From contig DATMYF010000135.1 in assembly GCA_035561075.1 (NCBI GenBank), positions 5,737 through 69,736 on the forward strand: 64,000 nucleotides of DNA, given 5' to 3'. The notes below the pieces were generated by a model that saw nothing but the letters and a program-made list of their open reading frames with translations, searched no databases and was not told the origin of the DNA. A program made the position numbers and the translations under genes. Shown here piece by piece: positions 63,303-64,000 of this stretch (within the stretch, counting starts at the first letter, position 1; every line of letters starts with the position of its first letter). This DNA comes from JAMCRM01 sp035561075. GTDB taxonomy: Bacteria > Acidobacteriota > Terriglobia > Bryobacterales > Bryobacteraceae.

Positions 63303-64000
63303 ATGAGCCAGCGATTTTTGTCCGTTCTGTCCGTGGCGCTGCTCGTGGCGGCGGCGGCGAGCTTTGTGCTTTATCGGCTGATGGCCCAGCCCGCCGCCGC
63401 GTCCATTCCCTCCGCTCCCGTGGTGGTGGCGACACGCGACCTGGAACCGGGAACGTCGATCAAGGAAGGGGATTTCAAAGTGGAGAGCCGTCCCGGAGCC
63501 ATGCCGGCGGGCGCTCTCCGGCAAGCCCGGGACATCGTGGGGCGCGGCGTGAGCGCGGCCATTTACCGGAACGAGATTGTCCTGGAGCGCCGCCTGGCGA
63601 CGAAAGGGGCGGGCTCGGGCTTAGCCGCCATGATCCCGGAAGGCATGCGGGCGGCGGCGGTACGGGTGAACGATGTAGTAGGGGTGGCGGGTTTCGTGCT
63701 GCCCGGCATGCGTGTAGATGTGCTGATGTCCGGCAATCCCCCCGGCGCCGCGGCCTCTGGAAGCGTAACCCGCACGTTATTGCAGAACATTCAAGTGCTC
63801 TCAGTGGGCCACAACTTCCAAAAGGACACCGAGGGCAAACCCGTGACGGCACAGGTGGTAAATCTGCTGGTGACCCCGGAACAGGCCGAGGTTCTCAGTC
63901 TGGCGGCAAATCACGCCACCATCCAACTCGTCCTCCGCAACCCCATGGATGGGAAGACGACGCAGCCGCCCGGGGCGGCGCTGGTAGCGTTGTATGGGGG
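63303..64000 (+). CDS. cpaB: Flp pilus assembly protein CpaB (copy 2), cut by the window edge
   Basis: The reading frame starts at ATG 63303 and runs open to the end of the window (232 codons seen). It has the N-terminal membrane anchor (about 5-26), the SAF domain (VVVATRDLEPGTSIKEGDF) and the CpaB core (MRAAAVRVNDVVGVAGFVLPGMRVDVLMSG), and closely follows the first copy in order and motif. The missing 3' part and probably further tad genes lie to the right. Confidence 0.93.
   Translation, partial: MSQRFLSVLSVALLVAAAASFVLYRLMAQPAAASIPSAPVVVATRDLEPGTSIKEGDFKVESRPGAMPAGALRQARDIVGRGVSAAIYRNEIVLERRLATKGAGSGLAAMIPEGMRAAAVRVNDVVGVAGFVLPGMRVDVLMSGNPPGAAASGSVTRTLLQNIQVLSVGHNFQKDTEGKPVTAQVVNLLVTPEQAEVLSLAANHATIQLVLRNPMDGKTTQPPGAALVALYG

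Noticed and set aside
1..64000. Mobile elements, phage genes, CRISPR arrays and RNA genes
   Set aside because: No transposase, integrase, direct-repeat array, tRNA or rRNA pattern was recognised on either strand. A systematic tRNA or repeat scan was not possible.

Overview
The window is GC-rich DNA from a Gram-negative bacterium that most resembles Acidobacteriota of the Solibacter/Bryobacter kind. The signs are four very long Oar-like TonB-dependent receptors with N-terminal carboxypeptidase-regulatory domains, Tat-exported Gfo/Idh/MocA oxidoreductases beside a 3-keto-disaccharide hydrolase and a TIM-barrel isomerase, a C-terminal domain typical of Solibacter proteins, and a Tad pilus locus. 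This assignment rests on recognition of gene families. I see no rRNA, tRNA, CRISPR array, transposase or phage gene.

Region 1 (49-13090) is the most notable part. It is one compact co-directional operon of nine genes, almost all overlapping: gntR/fadR-type regulator, cooC-like ATPase, MetE-core-like methyltransferase, second cooC-like ATPase, CO dehydrogenase (acsA/cooS), acetyl-CoA synthase fused in frame to the small corrinoid iron-sulfur subunit (acsB-acsD, 1204 aa), large corrinoid subunit (acsC), ASKHA corrinoid reactivator (acsV/RACo) and a homocysteine-methyltransferase-like protein. It encodes the carbonyl branch of the Wood-Ljungdahl pathway, its metal-insertion ATPases and its corrinoid repair protein. 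The usual methyl-H4folate:CFeSP methyltransferase (acsE) is absent; two zinc-type methyltransferases take its place in the operon. A terminator and a perfect 19-bp palindrome precede the regulator gene.

Region 2 (13106-19270, minus strand) holds a secreted HExxH metalloprotease-like protein, a TonB-dependent receptor and a LuxR-type regulator. Region 3 (19598-28416) carries a PilZ protein and a Tad pilus locus (flp, cpaB, cpaC, cpaE, cpaF, tadB, tadC), then small membrane proteins. The minor pseudopilin genes tadE/F/G do not follow tadC. A second flp-cpaB pair starts at the right edge (63083 onward).

Region 4 (28645-45644) contains two more receptors, a GT-C-like membrane protein, an acyl-CoA synthetase/3-keto-disaccharide hydrolase pair, a Gfo/Idh oxidoreductase with a P-loop kinase, a macrodomain protein, a TIM-barrel isomerase, and a two-gene signalling unit (REC-HD-GYP and PAS hybrid histidine kinase). 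Region 5 (45657-49345, minus) is an operon HU / site-2 protease / two glycosyltransferases / prepilin peptidase. Region 6 (49453-56838) has a flavin reductase, an unusual SAM methyltransferase with a Solibacter-type C-terminal domain, Fpg, another oxidoreductase, and the minus-strand unit pfkB-murJ-zinc-ribbon. Region 7 (56997-62852) has the fourth receptor, an EamA transporter and two small membrane proteins.

Taken together, the organism appears to scavenge complex polymers (receptors, sugar oxidoreductases), moves or attaches with Flp pili under c-di-GMP control, and carries a self-contained CO/acetyl-CoA/methyl module under its own organic-acid-type repressor.
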